Made by a program: the position numbers and the translations under genes
NCBI RefSeq assembly: GCF_918698085.1
Contig: NZ_CAKKLP010000002.1
Span: 62,001-126,000, forward strand
Length of the DNA stretch: 64,000 nt
DNA from: Chryseobacterium sp. Bi04
GTDB lineage: Bacteria > Bacteroidota > Bacteroidia > Flavobacteriales > Weeksellaceae
Reading direction: 5' to 3'
Shown here: one piece after another, positions 1 through 8,513 of the stretch
Layout: every line of letters begins with the position of its first letter
Position numbering within the stretch: position 1 is the stretch's first letter
The notes under the pieces: model-generated
The model's input: only the letters and a program-made list of their open reading frames with translations
Told to the model about the DNA's origin: nothing
Database searches by the model: none

Positions 1-348
1 TTGGATTCCTCCGCCGGACTTTCTTATTTTAAACATTATCAGGATTTCGAAAATTTAATTGAAGAGCACTTTCCTGATGAAAAATCGATTGCTTATTACG
101 CCTCTTTATTAAACATTTCACCCAAGCACCTCAATAGAATAGCTCAAACTGTTGTTCAGAAAACAGCTACAGATGTCATCACAGAAAGAGTAGTGCTGGA
201 AGCTAAAAGAATGCTGATGTACCTTGATGAAAGCCTTGTTGAAGTCGCTTTCAGATTGGGATATGAAGAATATTCCTACTTTGTAAGAGTCTTCCGGAAA
301 AATTCCGGAATGACCCCTACTCAGTTTATCAAGGAATACAAGGTGTAA
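1..348 (+). CDS. AraC-family transcriptional regulator, C-terminal part (5' truncated)
   Basis: Only the last 115 or so residues are inside the window; the reading frame is open to the left edge, so the first codon seen is not the start. The residues form a complete AraC/XylS DNA-binding domain with two helix-turn-helix motifs. The first lies around residues 28-50 (SIAYYASLLNISPKHLNRI) and the second around 75-110, including the hallmark FRLGYEEYSYFVRVFRKNSG followed by MTPTQF. The effector-binding N-terminal domain lies outside, so the inducer cannot be guessed. It is convergent with ccoG; the 66-bp gap between them shows no clear terminator hairpin. Confidence 0.9.
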   Translation: MDSSAGLSYFKHYQDFENLIEEHFPDEKSIAYYASLLNISPKHLNRIAQTVVQKTATDVITERVVLEAKRMLMYLDESLVEVAFRLGYEEYSYFVRVFRKNSGMTPTQFIKEYKV

Positions 349-414
349 TTTTATAATATAAAGTTGCCGGTGACTCTCAACTTCCTGATTCAGCCATCAT
401 CAGCCACCAGCCAC

Positions 415-1857
415 CTATAACACAAGCTTAAATGGTCCTTCAAACGTAGTTTCAAATGAATCTACCATTTTTCCTTTTTCATCAAAAACTCCAATGACCA
501 TATTCTGTTTTGAAAACTTAATGTCTTCCTCAGGAAAGGTGATATTGATGTTTCCTTTAAGAATTTGATCTCCTTTCAAAATGATTTTTTCAGATCCAAA
601 ATAAGTGATCTCTGCATGGGCAGGCATTATGACTTTAATCGTCAGTACCTTTTTATCGTTAGACTTATTCAGAAGGGTATAAATGAAAGTATTGGTAATT
701 TTACCGTTTTTAATAAAGAATGTAGATCCTGCCGGTTTGATGAACTTGGCTTCCATAGATCCTCTGTCGTACATTAAAAATCCAAGGAATCCAATGAGTA
801 AAGCCAGAAAAACGGTAGTAGCTTTCATTCTTGAAGTGAAAGTAAATTTTTCCTGATTCTCAATTTCTGCTTCTGTAGCATAACGAACCAGTCCTCTGGG
901 CAGTCCTACTTTGTCCATTACTTCATCACAGGCATCAATACATGCAGTACAGTTGACACATTCAAGCTGCTGGCCATTTCTGATATCAATTCCTGTAGGG
1001 CAAACCACTACACATTGGTTACAATCAATACAGTCTCCCTTCCCGGCAGCTTTTCGGTCTTCATTATTTCTCCATTTTGAGCGGCCTTCTCCTCTTTTAA
1101 AATCATAATATACATTGATCGTCTGCTTATCAATCAGAACGCCCTGAAGTCTTCCGTACGGACAAACCAATGTACAAACCTGCTCACGAAGCCACGCAAA
1201 AACAAAATAAAACGTCATGGTGAAAAACAGCATGGCGGTAAACTTGAGTGAGTTTTCGGCCGGGCCTTCACCCATAATACGGAAAACCTCTTCATACCCT
1301 ACGATATACATGAACATAAAGTGAGAAATAGCAAGGGATATTAAAAGGAATACCGACCATTTTGTGAGCCTTTTTCTTATTTTTTCTGTATCCCATTCCT
1401 GTCTGTCGAGTTTCATCTGCTTATTTCGGTCGCCTTCAATCCAGTATTCAATTTTACGGAAAATCATTTCCATAAAAAGAGTCTGGGGGCACAGCCAGCC
1501 ACAGAATATTCTTCCGAAAACCACCGTGAAGAGCATCACAAAGATAACCGACGTTACGGCACCTAAAGCAAGAATGAAAAAATCCTGAAGATAAAAAGAC
1601 TGTCCGAAAATAAAGAATCTCCCATCAATAACATTAATAAGAAGAAAAGGGTTGTTATTGATTTTTACAAAAGGCAGCCCGAAGAACAAAGCAAGCAAAA
1701 CGTAGCTGGTGTAATTCCGGTAATTGGTATATTTTCCTTTGGGTTTTCTCGGGAAGATCCACTTTCTTTTCCCCGTTTCATCCATTGTTCCTACTGAATT
1801 TCTAAAATCTTCATTTTCGATTTCCAAAGACTTGATGTTGTTGGACTCTGCACTCAT
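415..1857 (-). CDS. ccoG: Cytochrome c oxidase accessory protein CcoG (FixG/RdxA family)
   Basis: A 480-residue inner-membrane iron-sulfur protein. CcoG/FixG proteins act in assembly of cbb3-type cytochrome oxidase, probably in copper reduction for the catalytic subunit. There are hydrophobic segments near residues 52-70, 92-115, 168-186 and 205-222, a NapH-like pair of motifs (FCGWLCPQ with C119/C123, and CTLVCPYGR near 228-235), and two ferredoxin [4Fe-4S] motifs with C276, C279, C282, C286 and C300, C303, C306, C310. A further membrane segment near 345-362 precedes the C-terminal Ig-like FixG domain. Length and domain order are typical. The ccoNOP genes are not in the window; they may lie elsewhere. 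The ATG start gives a conventional N-terminus. Confidence 0.95.
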   Translation of the reverse strand: MSAESNNIKSLEIENEDFRNSVGTMDETGKRKWIFPRKPKGKYTNYRNYTSYVLLALFFGLPFVKINNNPFLLINVIDGRFFIFGQSFYLQDFFILALGAVTSVIFVMLFTVVFGRIFCGWLCPQTLFMEMIFRKIEYWIEGDRNKQMKLDRQEWDTEKIRKRLTKWSVFLLISLAISHFMFMYIVGYEEVFRIMGEGPAENSLKFTAMLFFTMTFYFVFAWLREQVCTLVCPYGRLQGVLIDKQTINVYYDFKRGEGRSKWRNNEDRKAAGKGDCIDCNQCVVVCPTGIDIRNGQQLECVNCTACIDACDEVMDKVGLPRGLVRYATEAEIENQEKFTFTSRMKATTVFLALLIGFLGFLMYDRGSMEAKFIKPAGSTFFIKNGKITNTFIYTLLNKSNDKKVLTIKVIMPAHAEITYFGSEKIILKGDQILKGNINITFPEEDIKFSKQNMVIGVFDEKGKMVDSFETTFEGPFKLVL

Positions 1858-2061
1858 TATCGTATGCTATAAAAGTATTATGGTAATATTGTATCGTAAA
1901 ATCAATTTTGTTTTAGGACTGTTTTTTTTGTGAAAAAACTTATTGATCCTACTACTGCAAAGCTCCGGATTATATTTTTCCACTACTAATATGATCTACT
2001 TAAAAAATAGGACAATTGGGACATTTTTATTTTAAAGTTATAATAGATCAAAATGATAAAA

Positions 2062-2069
2062 TAACTTTG
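2062..2069 (+). promoter_or_regulatory. Putative -7 promoter element (TAACTTTG) for the SMP-30 gene
   Basis: TAACTTTG matches the Bacteroidota -7 consensus TAnnTTTG and lies 44 bp before the ATG at 2114. No convincing TTG -33 element is seen at the usual spacing, so support comes from one element only. Confidence 0.4.
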
Positions 2070-2113
2070 AATCCTATCTTGCAAGTTGTAAATTGCAGTT
2101 TTAAAAATGAAGT

Positions 2114-3007
2114 ATGAAGAATATCTGTAAAATAGGACTGATTGGTTTGGTTTTCGCATTGATAAATTGTCAATCAGTAAATTATAGTAAAATGTTTTAT
2201 GAAGGAGTAAAGCCTGAAAAGGTTTCAGACAAGTTTAGTTTTACGGAAGGACCGTCAGCAGATCATGAAGGAAATGTTTATTTTACGGATCAGCCTAATG
2301 ATAAAATCTACTATTGGGACTGGAAAAGCAATCAGGTCATAGAATTTCTGGATAAGACAGGAAGGGCAAACGGAACTCATTTTGATAAGGACGGTTATCT
2401 GATTACCTGCTCTGATGATCAGGGAGAGATCTGGAAAATATCAAAAGATAAAAAAGTAGAGGTTATTCTGAAAGGATTTGAAGGAAAAAGACTGAACGGA
2501 CCCAATGATGTATGGAATGATGCTTTAGGGGGAATGTATTTTACAGATCCTTTGTATGAAAGAGATTACTGGACTGATTTTAAACAGGAATTAGAGCATA
2601 AAAGTCTCTACTACAGAAATAAAGAAGGTAAAACTGTCAAGCTGGAAACCTTTACACAGCCCAATGGAATTATAGGAAGCGAGAAATTGAAAAAGTTGTA
2701 CCTCTCAGATATTGATGCTGGAAAAACCTATGTTTATGATATTCTTGGAGAAGGAAAGCTGTCAGAAAAAAAACTCTTCTGCGAAATGGGATCAGATGGA
2801 ATGACTTTGGACAAACACGGAAATCTTTACTTAACAGGAGATGGCGTACATATCTTTAACCGGGACGGTAAGAAAATCTATCATATTTCCATTCCTGAAA
2901 AATGGACCTCCAATGTAACGTTTGGCGGAGAAAATAATGATATTTTATTTATTACAGCTTCAAAATCTGTGTATATTTTTCCAACAAGAGTGAGAGGAAT
3001 TAAGTAG
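2114..3007 (+). CDS. SMP-30/gluconolactonase-family lipoprotein
   Basis: A 297-residue protein with a lipoprotein signal (hydrophobic stretch followed by ALINC, acylated Cys at residue 19). The rest is a six-bladed beta-propeller of the SMP-30/gluconolactonase/LRE type. Recognisable blade motifs are FTEGPSADHEGNVYFTDQ near residue 44, LNGPNDVW near 132 and GGMYFTDP near 143. Family members are calcium-dependent lactonases that hydrolyse sugar lactones, but the substrate here is unknown. The protein is expected on the periplasmic or outer-membrane face. It stands alone with its own promoter. The last 20 codons are duplicated, in degraded form, 330 bp downstream (see 3255-3309). Confidence 0.88.
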   Translation: MKNICKIGLIGLVFALINCQSVNYSKMFYEGVKPEKVSDKFSFTEGPSADHEGNVYFTDQPNDKIYYWDWKSNQVIEFLDKTGRANGTHFDKDGYLITCSDDQGEIWKISKDKKVEVILKGFEGKRLNGPNDVWNDALGGMYFTDPLYERDYWTDFKQELEHKSLYYRNKEGKTVKLETFTQPNGIIGSEKLKKLYLSDIDAGKTYVYDILGEGKLSEKKLFCEMGSDGMTLDKHGNLYLTGDGVHIFNRDGKKIYHISIPEKWTSNVTFGGENNDILFITASKSVYIFPTRVRGIK

Positions 3008-3021
3008 TCTTACTTATCATA

Positions 3022-3245
3022 TTTTACCACAAAAGTCACAAAAATTTTATTCCTAAACGCTTTAGTACACTTAAGCGAGTGTAAAAGTCTATGGATAAAA
3101 TAACGTTCACATAAAGAGAAAATCAAAGATTTTCAGGAAACTTAAGTGTACTTTTATCCGCAAAGCCAGTCTCTTACAATAACTAAAGTGTTAAAAACTT
3201 TTGTGACTTTTGTGGTTTAAAATGTTAACAAGATATAGTTCGTAC
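3022..3245. repeat. Long inverted-repeat element, copy 1
   Basis: An intergenic element with nested inverted repeats. An 18-bp perfect outer pair lies at 3026-3043 (ACCACAAAAGTCACAAAA) and 3199-3216. Inside it are an 11-bp pair (GTACACTTAAG / CTTAAGTGTAC) and a central hairpin GAAAATCAAAGATTTTC. The whole unit can fold back on itself as a long imperfect stem. It has no open reading frame. A near-identical direct copy follows at 3306-3526, including the shared flank AAGATATAGTTCGTA. It resembles a MITE or REP-type element with no transposase of its own. Confidence 0.8.
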
Positions 3246-3254
3246 TAGGATTTA

Positions 3255-3309
3255 TTTGGTAGAGAAAATAATAATATCTTATTACTGCTCAACATCTGTG
3301 TATATTTTT
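3255..3309 (+). pseudogene. Duplicated remnant of the SMP-30 gene 3' end
   Basis: This stretch aligns with bases 2921-2980 of the SMP-30 gene. Both read TTTGG..GAGAAAATAAT, then a related middle, then ATCTGTGTATATTTTT. In frame it begins FGRENNNILL, against FGGENNDILF in the parent gene, then loses the frame by a small deletion. It sits directly before the second copy of the inverted-repeat element, so a unit of gene tail plus element seems to have been duplicated in tandem and then decayed. It cannot encode a protein. Confidence 0.75.
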
Positions 3310-3526
3310 ACCACAAAAGTCACAAAAATTTTATTTCTAAAAACTTTAGTACACTTAAGCGAGTGTAAAAGGCTACGGATAAAATAACGTTCACAAAGAG
3401 AAAATCAAAGATTTTCAGGAAACTTAAGTGTACTTTTACCCGCAAAGCCAGTCTCTTACAATAACTAAAGTGTTAAAAGCTTTTGTGACTTTTGTGGTTT
3501 AAAATATTAATAAGATATAGTTCGTA
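3306..3526. repeat. Long inverted-repeat element, copy 2
   Basis: A second copy of the 3022-3245 element in the same orientation, with only scattered substitutions and small indels. The 18-bp outer inverted pair is perfect at 3310-3327 and 3481-3498, the 11-bp inner pair and the central GAAAATCAAAGATTTTC hairpin are preserved, and the trailing flank AAGATATAGTTCGTA is shared. The near identity implies recent duplication or selection on the fold. Confidence 0.8.
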
Positions 3527-3545
3527 ATAACATGTATACCTGATC

Positions 3546-4853
3546 TTAATAAGCAACCTCCATTTTTACCTTTTTCCCTTTCAGCTTTTCATTCTGAAGC
3601 TTTCTCAAAACAGCATTCACTTTATTTCTGGAAACAGCAACATAGGATGTAGTATCTTTTACTTCAATTAAGCCTATATCTTCTTTTTGGAGTTCCCCCT
3701 TTTTAATGAGATAACCAACTACATCTACTTTATTTACTTTGTCTTTCTTTCCGGCGCTGATATAAATGGTTTGAAATGGTGTTTTTTCCGGAACTTTAGT
3801 AAAGCCGGCTACACTTTCTTCAGGTGTGTTATTTTTGATGAATGGGAAATTCTCATCTTCAGTCATGATAAGATAAGCAAAACCTTTGGCGTTCATTCTG
3901 GCGGTACGTCCGTTTCTGTGAATAAAGGCATCCTCTTTTGGAGGCAGCTGGTAATGAACAATAGATTCCACTTCTGGAACATCAAGTCCGCGGGAAGCCA
4001 GATCAGTCGTAATAAGAATTCTTGCAGAATCATTTCTGAATTTCAGTAAAGCACGCTCTCTCTCATCCTGTTCCATTCCGCCATGGAAGGTTTCCCTGTC
4101 AATACCTTTTTCTCTTAAAAGCTCAGAAATCCTGTCAACAGCTTCACGGTGATTGCAGAAGATCAATGTTCTTTTATTTCCGATCTTGCAGATTAAATTG
4201 AATAAAGTATCTAACTTTTCCTCAGAAATAGTCATCACTTTCCGTAGTTGGATATCCGGCTTTACTTCATTTAATTTTAAAAAGTCAATGGTCTTTTCAT
4301 TCTTTAAGCCTGTAAACTTTGGAATTTCATCCATTGCTGTAGCTGAGGTCAGAATTCTTTGTGAAAGACCTTTCAGTGAGCCGGAAATAAACTCCATATC
4401 CTCATGAAATCCTAATTCCAATGCTTTATCAAATTCATCCAGTACCAAAGTCTGAATGGTTTTCGGATCAAAATTATTATTTCTTATATGGTAGGCAATC
4501 CTTCCCGGAGTTCCGATTAAAACAGCGGGAGCCTCAATTAAATTATTGACCTCAATTTTTTTATCATGTCCACCATAGCACACAGAAACTTTGAAATCTG
4601 TTCCCATTGCTTTGAAAACCTGTTCAATCTGTAATGCCAGTTCTCTGGCAGGAACTAATAGTAAAGCCTGCACACCCTGCACATCTTTTTTCAGATTTCT
4701 GAGAACCGGAAATAAAAAAGCAAGAGTCTTTCCTGAACCGGTAGGAGAAAGCAGGACGATATCGGTATTGTTTTCAGAGGCAGTGTATGTAGATTTCTGC
4801 ATTTGATTCATTTCCTGAATCTGCAGTTTTTGATAAATTGATTCTAATTCCAT
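3546..4853 (-). CDS. DEAD-box-type ATP-dependent RNA helicase with DbpA RNA-binding domain
   Basis: A 435-residue cytoplasmic RNA helicase. It has a Q-motif region near residues 6-22, Walker A SPTGSGKT (36-43), PARELALQ (68-75), TPGR (115-118), motif II DEFD (139-142, where most family members have DEAD), SAT (170-172) and a motif VI of the form HRNGRTAR in the second RecA domain. The last 75 residues (from about 360, IYISAGKKDKVNKVDVVGYL onward) match the DbpA C-terminal RNA-binding fold, which in E. coli targets hairpin 92 of 23S rRNA. A role in large-subunit ribosome assembly is therefore inferred. The gene is monocistronic; its ATG overlaps no neighbour. Confidence 0.92.
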   Translation of the reverse strand: MELESIYQKLQIQEMNQMQKSTYTASENNTDIVLLSPTGSGKTLAFLFPVLRNLKKDVQGVQALLLVPARELALQIEQVFKAMGTDFKVSVCYGGHDKKIEVNNLIEAPAVLIGTPGRIAYHIRNNNFDPKTIQTLVLDEFDKALELGFHEDMEFISGSLKGLSQRILTSATAMDEIPKFTGLKNEKTIDFLKLNEVKPDIQLRKVMTISEEKLDTLFNLICKIGNKRTLIFCNHREAVDRISELLREKGIDRETFHGGMEQDERERALLKFRNDSARILITTDLASRGLDVPEVESIVHYQLPPKEDAFIHRNGRTARMNAKGFAYLIMTEDENFPFIKNNTPEESVAGFTKVPEKTPFQTIYISAGKKDKVNKVDVVGYLIKKGELQKEDIGLIEVKDTTSYVAVSRNKVNAVLRKLQNEKLKGKKVKMEVAY

Positions 4854-4996
4854 GGTGCAAAGGTAAGAAATTAGGCGGTAGGTTGTAGTGGTGGGAGAGG
4901 TGATGGTTGATAGTTAATAGTGGATAGTTGATAGTTGCGCGGCTCCTGTCACTAATCTCCAATCTCAAAGTCTCTTGTCTTTATTCTTTGCTCCCT

Positions 4997-6262
4997 TTAT
5001 CTAATCCGGCTGAGTATTTCTTTTCCCCGTATTAAAGTTACTTTGTAGGAATCTTCCGGGTTGGAAACAGATTTATTATAGTATTCTTTTGCCGTTGTAT
5101 GATCTCCTTGTATGAGATTGACATATCCATACATTTCGTAAATGAAATTTTTAAGTTTGAGATCCGGATTTTCTTTTTCGGATAAATAATTAAAAATTTT
5201 TTCTGCGGATGTAAGCCTGGCATCCTGATATTGCTGTATTTCATATCCTTTTGGAAAACTGAACCAATAATCCCACATTCCGCCATGAGTATGCTCATTC
5301 CATGAATATTTTACAAGCTGTAAGGCGACCTCTAATAAAGCTGAGTCTAAGTTTTTGTTCTGAGGAAGCTGTTTGCTGCTTTCTGCAAGATAATAATCAA
5401 TGGTTGAATCTGTGCCTTTTATTTTTATCTCCTGCAGGATAGATTCCTTTGCATATAATGAGTGATTTTTTGAAAAACTTTCGTAAGCAAAAGAAACAGG
5501 AAAATGGTCGGCCAGATTTTCAATACGATATCCTTTTTTCAGTTCAGCTTTTAGATCAATTGTATATACATTATTATAATCATGGAAAAGATAAACATAG
5601 ATAATTCCTCTTTTTAGATCGCAGATCGTAGAGTATAGGGTTGGAAGGTCTCCTTCCTGGTGGGTTTTGTTTAAAATATTCTTAATAAAATCCAGACTGA
5701 TATTCTTTGAGGAAGAAAGTTCTTCGTTTACAATTTCCGGTCTTCTGCATGATAATTTCCCATTAATGCTATTGCAGTTGGCATTAACCTGAAACTCACC
5801 CTTTTTTTCAATAATGCCTTCAGGATTGATCAAAATAGAGTGTCCTTCTTTGTCAGCCAACAAAACCTGGGATGGAGAATTGTAATCATACTTTTTGATG
5901 ATAGCTATTGCTTCTTTTACATTTTTACATTTCCCTAAAACTTCCCACATCAGAAATCCTTTGAAGATGTTGAGCTGTTTCAGTTTGCTGATGTCATAAT
6001 TGGCTGCAGCAAAATCAAAAAACAATCCATATTCATTCATTGCAGAAGCTACCTGCATATCAGGACCTCCAAAACAAATGGATCCATACCTGTCTTTTGT
6101 GGTTGGGTTATACCATATCCTTGTAAATGGAGTAGTGTCGTCTTCATTAGCGGCAGCAAATACTTCCCCTCCTCTGGAGCATGAAAAAATAGTACAGGCC
6201 TCTAGAGTGTTGATACTATAAAATAGTATACCGATTAAAACAAGAAGAATTTTTTTTTGCAT
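4997..6262 (-). CDS. Secreted Ntn-hydrolase-like protein (linear amide C-N hydrolase superfamily) with TPR-like C-terminus
   Basis: A 421-residue protein with a signal peptide (MQKKILLVLIGILFYS...) ending just before CTIFSC. C23 would become the N-terminal nucleophile after processing, as in choloylglycine-hydrolase and acyltransferase-type Ntn hydrolases, and AANEDD nearby fits the usual Asn/Asp neighbours. Later segments SAMNEYGLFFD and the VKEAIAIIKKYDYN / VLLADKEGHSILI region follow that fold. The final 130 residues look helical and contain a tetratricopeptide-like stretch (ALLEVALQLV... GYVNLIQGDHTTAKEYYNKS). The substrate is unknown; amidase or acyltransferase activity is inferred only from the superfamily. 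Monocistronic. Confidence 0.75.
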   Translation of the reverse strand: MQKKILLVLIGILFYSINTLEACTIFSCSRGGEVFAAANEDDTTPFTRIWYNPTTKDRYGSICFGGPDMQVASAMNEYGLFFDFAAANYDISKLKQLNIFKGFLMWEVLGKCKNVKEAIAIIKKYDYNSPSQVLLADKEGHSILINPEGIIEKKGEFQVNANCNSINGKLSCRRPEIVNEELSSSKNISLDFIKNILNKTHQEGDLPTLYSTICDLKRGIIYVYLFHDYNNVYTIDLKAELKKGYRIENLADHFPVSFAYESFSKNHSLYAKESILQEIKIKGTDSTIDYYLAESSKQLPQNKNLDSALLEVALQLVKYSWNEHTHGGMWDYWFSFPKGYEIQQYQDARLTSAEKIFNYLSEKENPDLKLKNFIYEMYGYVNLIQGDHTTAKEYYNKSVSNPEDSYKVTLIRGKEILSRIR

Positions 6263-6386
6263 GGTATATTTTTAGTAATGAGCTTTCTTAGCATGATGTT
6301 CTTATAGTAAACAATTCTGATGACAAATGTATTACACTACAACTTCAAATCTATTGATATGTAATGAAAAACAGTCTGGGAATACA

Positions 6387-6417
6387 TTGTTCATATTAAA
6401 TAAATTCCTTATCTTTG
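6387..6417 (+). promoter_or_regulatory. rpsA promoter (TTG -33, TATCTTTG -7) and leader hairpin
   Basis: TTG at 6387-6389 and TATCTTTG at 6410-6417, 20 bp apart, form a near-perfect Bacteroidota sigma-A promoter. The transcript would start near 6422, leaving a leader of about 120 nt before the ATG. The leader begins with a small hairpin CCAC-TTTTT-GTGG (6421-6433). S1 is autoregulated through its leader in other bacteria; whether that holds here is inference. Confidence 0.75.
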
Positions 6418-6539
6418 CATCCACTTTTTGTGGGAGAGGTTTGATAAGGTAAAATATTAAAAATTAATTACTTCCGTATTTTTTAAATCCACATTTATTC
6501 AAATCATTAAAAAAGAAGGAATACAAATTTTATTAGAAA

Positions 6540-8327
6540 ATGTCAAAAGAGACAAATTCAGCAGAGGTTATTTTAAACCAAAACGTAGCACCAGAACAAT
6601 TTGATTGGGATTCTTTCGAATCAGGTCTTGATGCAGATGCGAGAAAAGAAAAAAGTGACTTAGAAGAAATCTACAACGGATCTCTAAACAGCCTAAACGA
6701 CAATGATGTTTTAGTAGGTAGAGTAGTAAGATTAACTGATAAGGAAGCTATCGTAGACATCAACTTCAAATCAGAAGGTGTTATTTCTCTTAACGAATTC
6801 CGTTACAACCAAGGCCTAAGTGTAGGTGATGAGGTAGAAGTAATGGTTGACAAAAGAGAAGACAAAACTGGTCAGTTACAGTTATCTCACAGAAAAGCTA
6901 GAACGCTTAAAGCTTGGGATAAAGTAAACGAGCTTCACGAAACTGGAGAAATCGTTAACGGTTTTGTTAAGTCTAGAACTAAAGGAGGTATGATCGTTGA
7001 CGTTCACGGAATCGAAGCATTCTTACCAGGTTCTCAAATTGACGTTAAGCCAATTAAAGATTACGATCAGTTCGTAGGTAAAACTATGGAGTTCAAAGTT
7101 GTGAAAATCAACCCTGAGTTCAAAAACGTAGTTGTATCTCACAAAGCATTGATCGAAGCAGATATCGAAGGTCAGAAAAAAGAAATCATCGCTCAGCTTG
7201 AAAAAGGACAAGTTCTTGAAGGTACTGTTAAGAACATTACTTCTTACGGTGTGTTTATCGACTTAGGAGGTGTAGACGGATTAATTCACATTACAGATCT
7301 TTCTTGGTCTAGAGTGAATCACCCATCTGAAATCCTGGAAGACGGACAAACTGTAAAAGTGGTAATCCTTGATTTCGATGACGAGAAAACAAGAATCCAA
7401 TTAGGTATGAAGCAATTAGAAGCTCATCCTTGGGATGCTCTTTCTGCTGACATGAAAGTAGGAGACAAAGTAAAAGGAAAAGTAGTAGTTCTTGCTGACT
7501 ATGGTGCATTCGTAGAGATCGCTCCAGGGGTAGAAGGATTAATCCACGTTTCTGAAATGTCTTGGTCTACTCACTTAAGATCTGCTGGTGACTTTGTGAA
7601 AGTAGGTGATGAAGTAGAAGCTGAAGTATTAACTTTAGATAGAGAAGAAAGAAAAATTTCTCTTGGTATCAAGCAATTATCTAAAGATCCATGGGAGAAT
7701 ATCGAGGTTAAGTACCCGGTAGGATCTCAGCATGTAGGAACTGTAAGAAACTTCACTAACTTTGGTGTATTCGTAGAGTTAGAAGAAGGTATCGACGGAT
7801 TAATCTACATTTCTGATCTTTCTTGGACTAAGAAAATCAAGCACCCATCTGAGTTCTGTGCAGTAGGTGATAAATTAGACGTTGTAGTTCTTGAATTAGA
7901 CATTCAGGCTAGAAGATTATCTCTAGGTCACAAGCAATTGACTGAAAACCCATGGGATAAATTCGAAACTAAGTATGCTGAAGGAACTATCCACGCTGGT
8001 AAAGCTGTAGAAGTTCACGATAAAGGAGCTTCTGTACAATTCGAAGATGCTGAAGTAGAAGCATTCTGCCCATCAAGATTATTAGAGAAAGAAGATGGAT
8101 CTAAAATCAAAAAAGGTGAAGATGCTCAATTCAAAGTAATCGAATTCAACAAAGAATTCAAGAGAGTAGTAGTTTCTCACACAGGAATCTTCAGAGATGA
8201 AGAAAAGAAAAATGTGAAAGACTCTTCTTCTAGAAATGTTTCTTCTTCAAACAACGAAGAAAGATCAACTCTTGGAGATATCGATGCATTAGCAGAATTG
8301 AAAAGAAAAATGGAAGAAGGTAAATAA
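6540..8327 (+). CDS. rpsA: 30S ribosomal protein S1
   Basis: A 595-residue protein made of six consecutive S1 (OB-fold) RNA-binding repeats at roughly residues 50-120, 137-202, 220-290, 305-376, 392-463 and 480-548. The central repeats show the classic pattern YGVFIDLGGVDGLIHITDLSW and YGAFVEIAPGVEGLIHVSEM. S1 binds mRNA on the small ribosomal subunit and promotes initiation, which matters in a phylum where Shine-Dalgarno sequences are weak. The N-terminus carries an acidic extension before repeat 1, and the C-terminus ends in a Ser/Asn-rich tail (DSSSRNVSSSNNEER). Codon usage differs from the neighbours (many GTA, AGA, TCT), as expected for a very highly expressed gene. It has its own promoter and terminator. 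Confidence 0.98.
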   Translation: MSKETNSAEVILNQNVAPEQFDWDSFESGLDADARKEKSDLEEIYNGSLNSLNDNDVLVGRVVRLTDKEAIVDINFKSEGVISLNEFRYNQGLSVGDEVEVMVDKREDKTGQLQLSHRKARTLKAWDKVNELHETGEIVNGFVKSRTKGGMIVDVHGIEAFLPGSQIDVKPIKDYDQFVGKTMEFKVVKINPEFKNVVVSHKALIEADIEGQKKEIIAQLEKGQVLEGTVKNITSYGVFIDLGGVDGLIHITDLSWSRVNHPSEILEDGQTVKVVILDFDDEKTRIQLGMKQLEAHPWDALSADMKVGDKVKGKVVVLADYGAFVEIAPGVEGLIHVSEMSWSTHLRSAGDFVKVGDEVEAEVLTLDREERKISLGIKQLSKDPWENIEVKYPVGSQHVGTVRNFTNFGVFVELEEGIDGLIYISDLSWTKKIKHPSEFCAVGDKLDVVVLELDIQARRLSLGHKQLTENPWDKFETKYAEGTIHAGKAVEVHDKGASVQFEDAEVEAFCPSRLLEKEDGSKIKKGEDAQFKVIEFNKEFKRVVVSHTGIFRDEEKKNVKDSSSRNVSSSNNEERSTLGDIDALAELKRKMEEGK

Positions 8328-8352
8328 TCTTTGAAACCATTGATAATATGAA

Positions 8353-8378
8353 GCCGCTCATTTGAGCGGCTTTTTTTT
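8353..8378 (+). terminator. rpsA intrinsic terminator
   Basis: GCCGCTCA-TT-... forms a perfect stem with TGAGCGGC (8353-8370), followed by eight T residues, 25 bp after the rpsA stop codon. Confidence 0.9.
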
Positions 8379-8416
8379 ATGGAGACCTTAAAAAAAATCC
8401 TTTGTTATTTGAAATT

Positions 8417-8449
8417 ATTTTAACGTTAACGATTGGTTAATGTTAAAAT
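8417..8449. repeat. AT-rich inverted repeat upstream of the VWA-like gene
   Basis: ATTTTAACGTTAAC (8417-8430) pairs with 8436-8449 with one mismatch around the 5-nt spacer GATTG. It lies 65 bp before the ATG of the T9SS VWA-like gene and is not followed by a T-run. An operator or the folded start of the leader is possible; function is not established. Confidence 0.5.
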
Positions 8450-8513
8450 ATTTCATTTAATACAATTTATTAATGTTTATTTTTAATTAATCCTAATTTA
8501 AAAGTATTGATTT

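Noticed and set aside
4860..4990. Short TGATAGTT-like repeats between the helicase and Ntn-hydrolase genes
   Set aside because: Too short and irregular to be a CRISPR or other defined array; probably simple-sequence drift.
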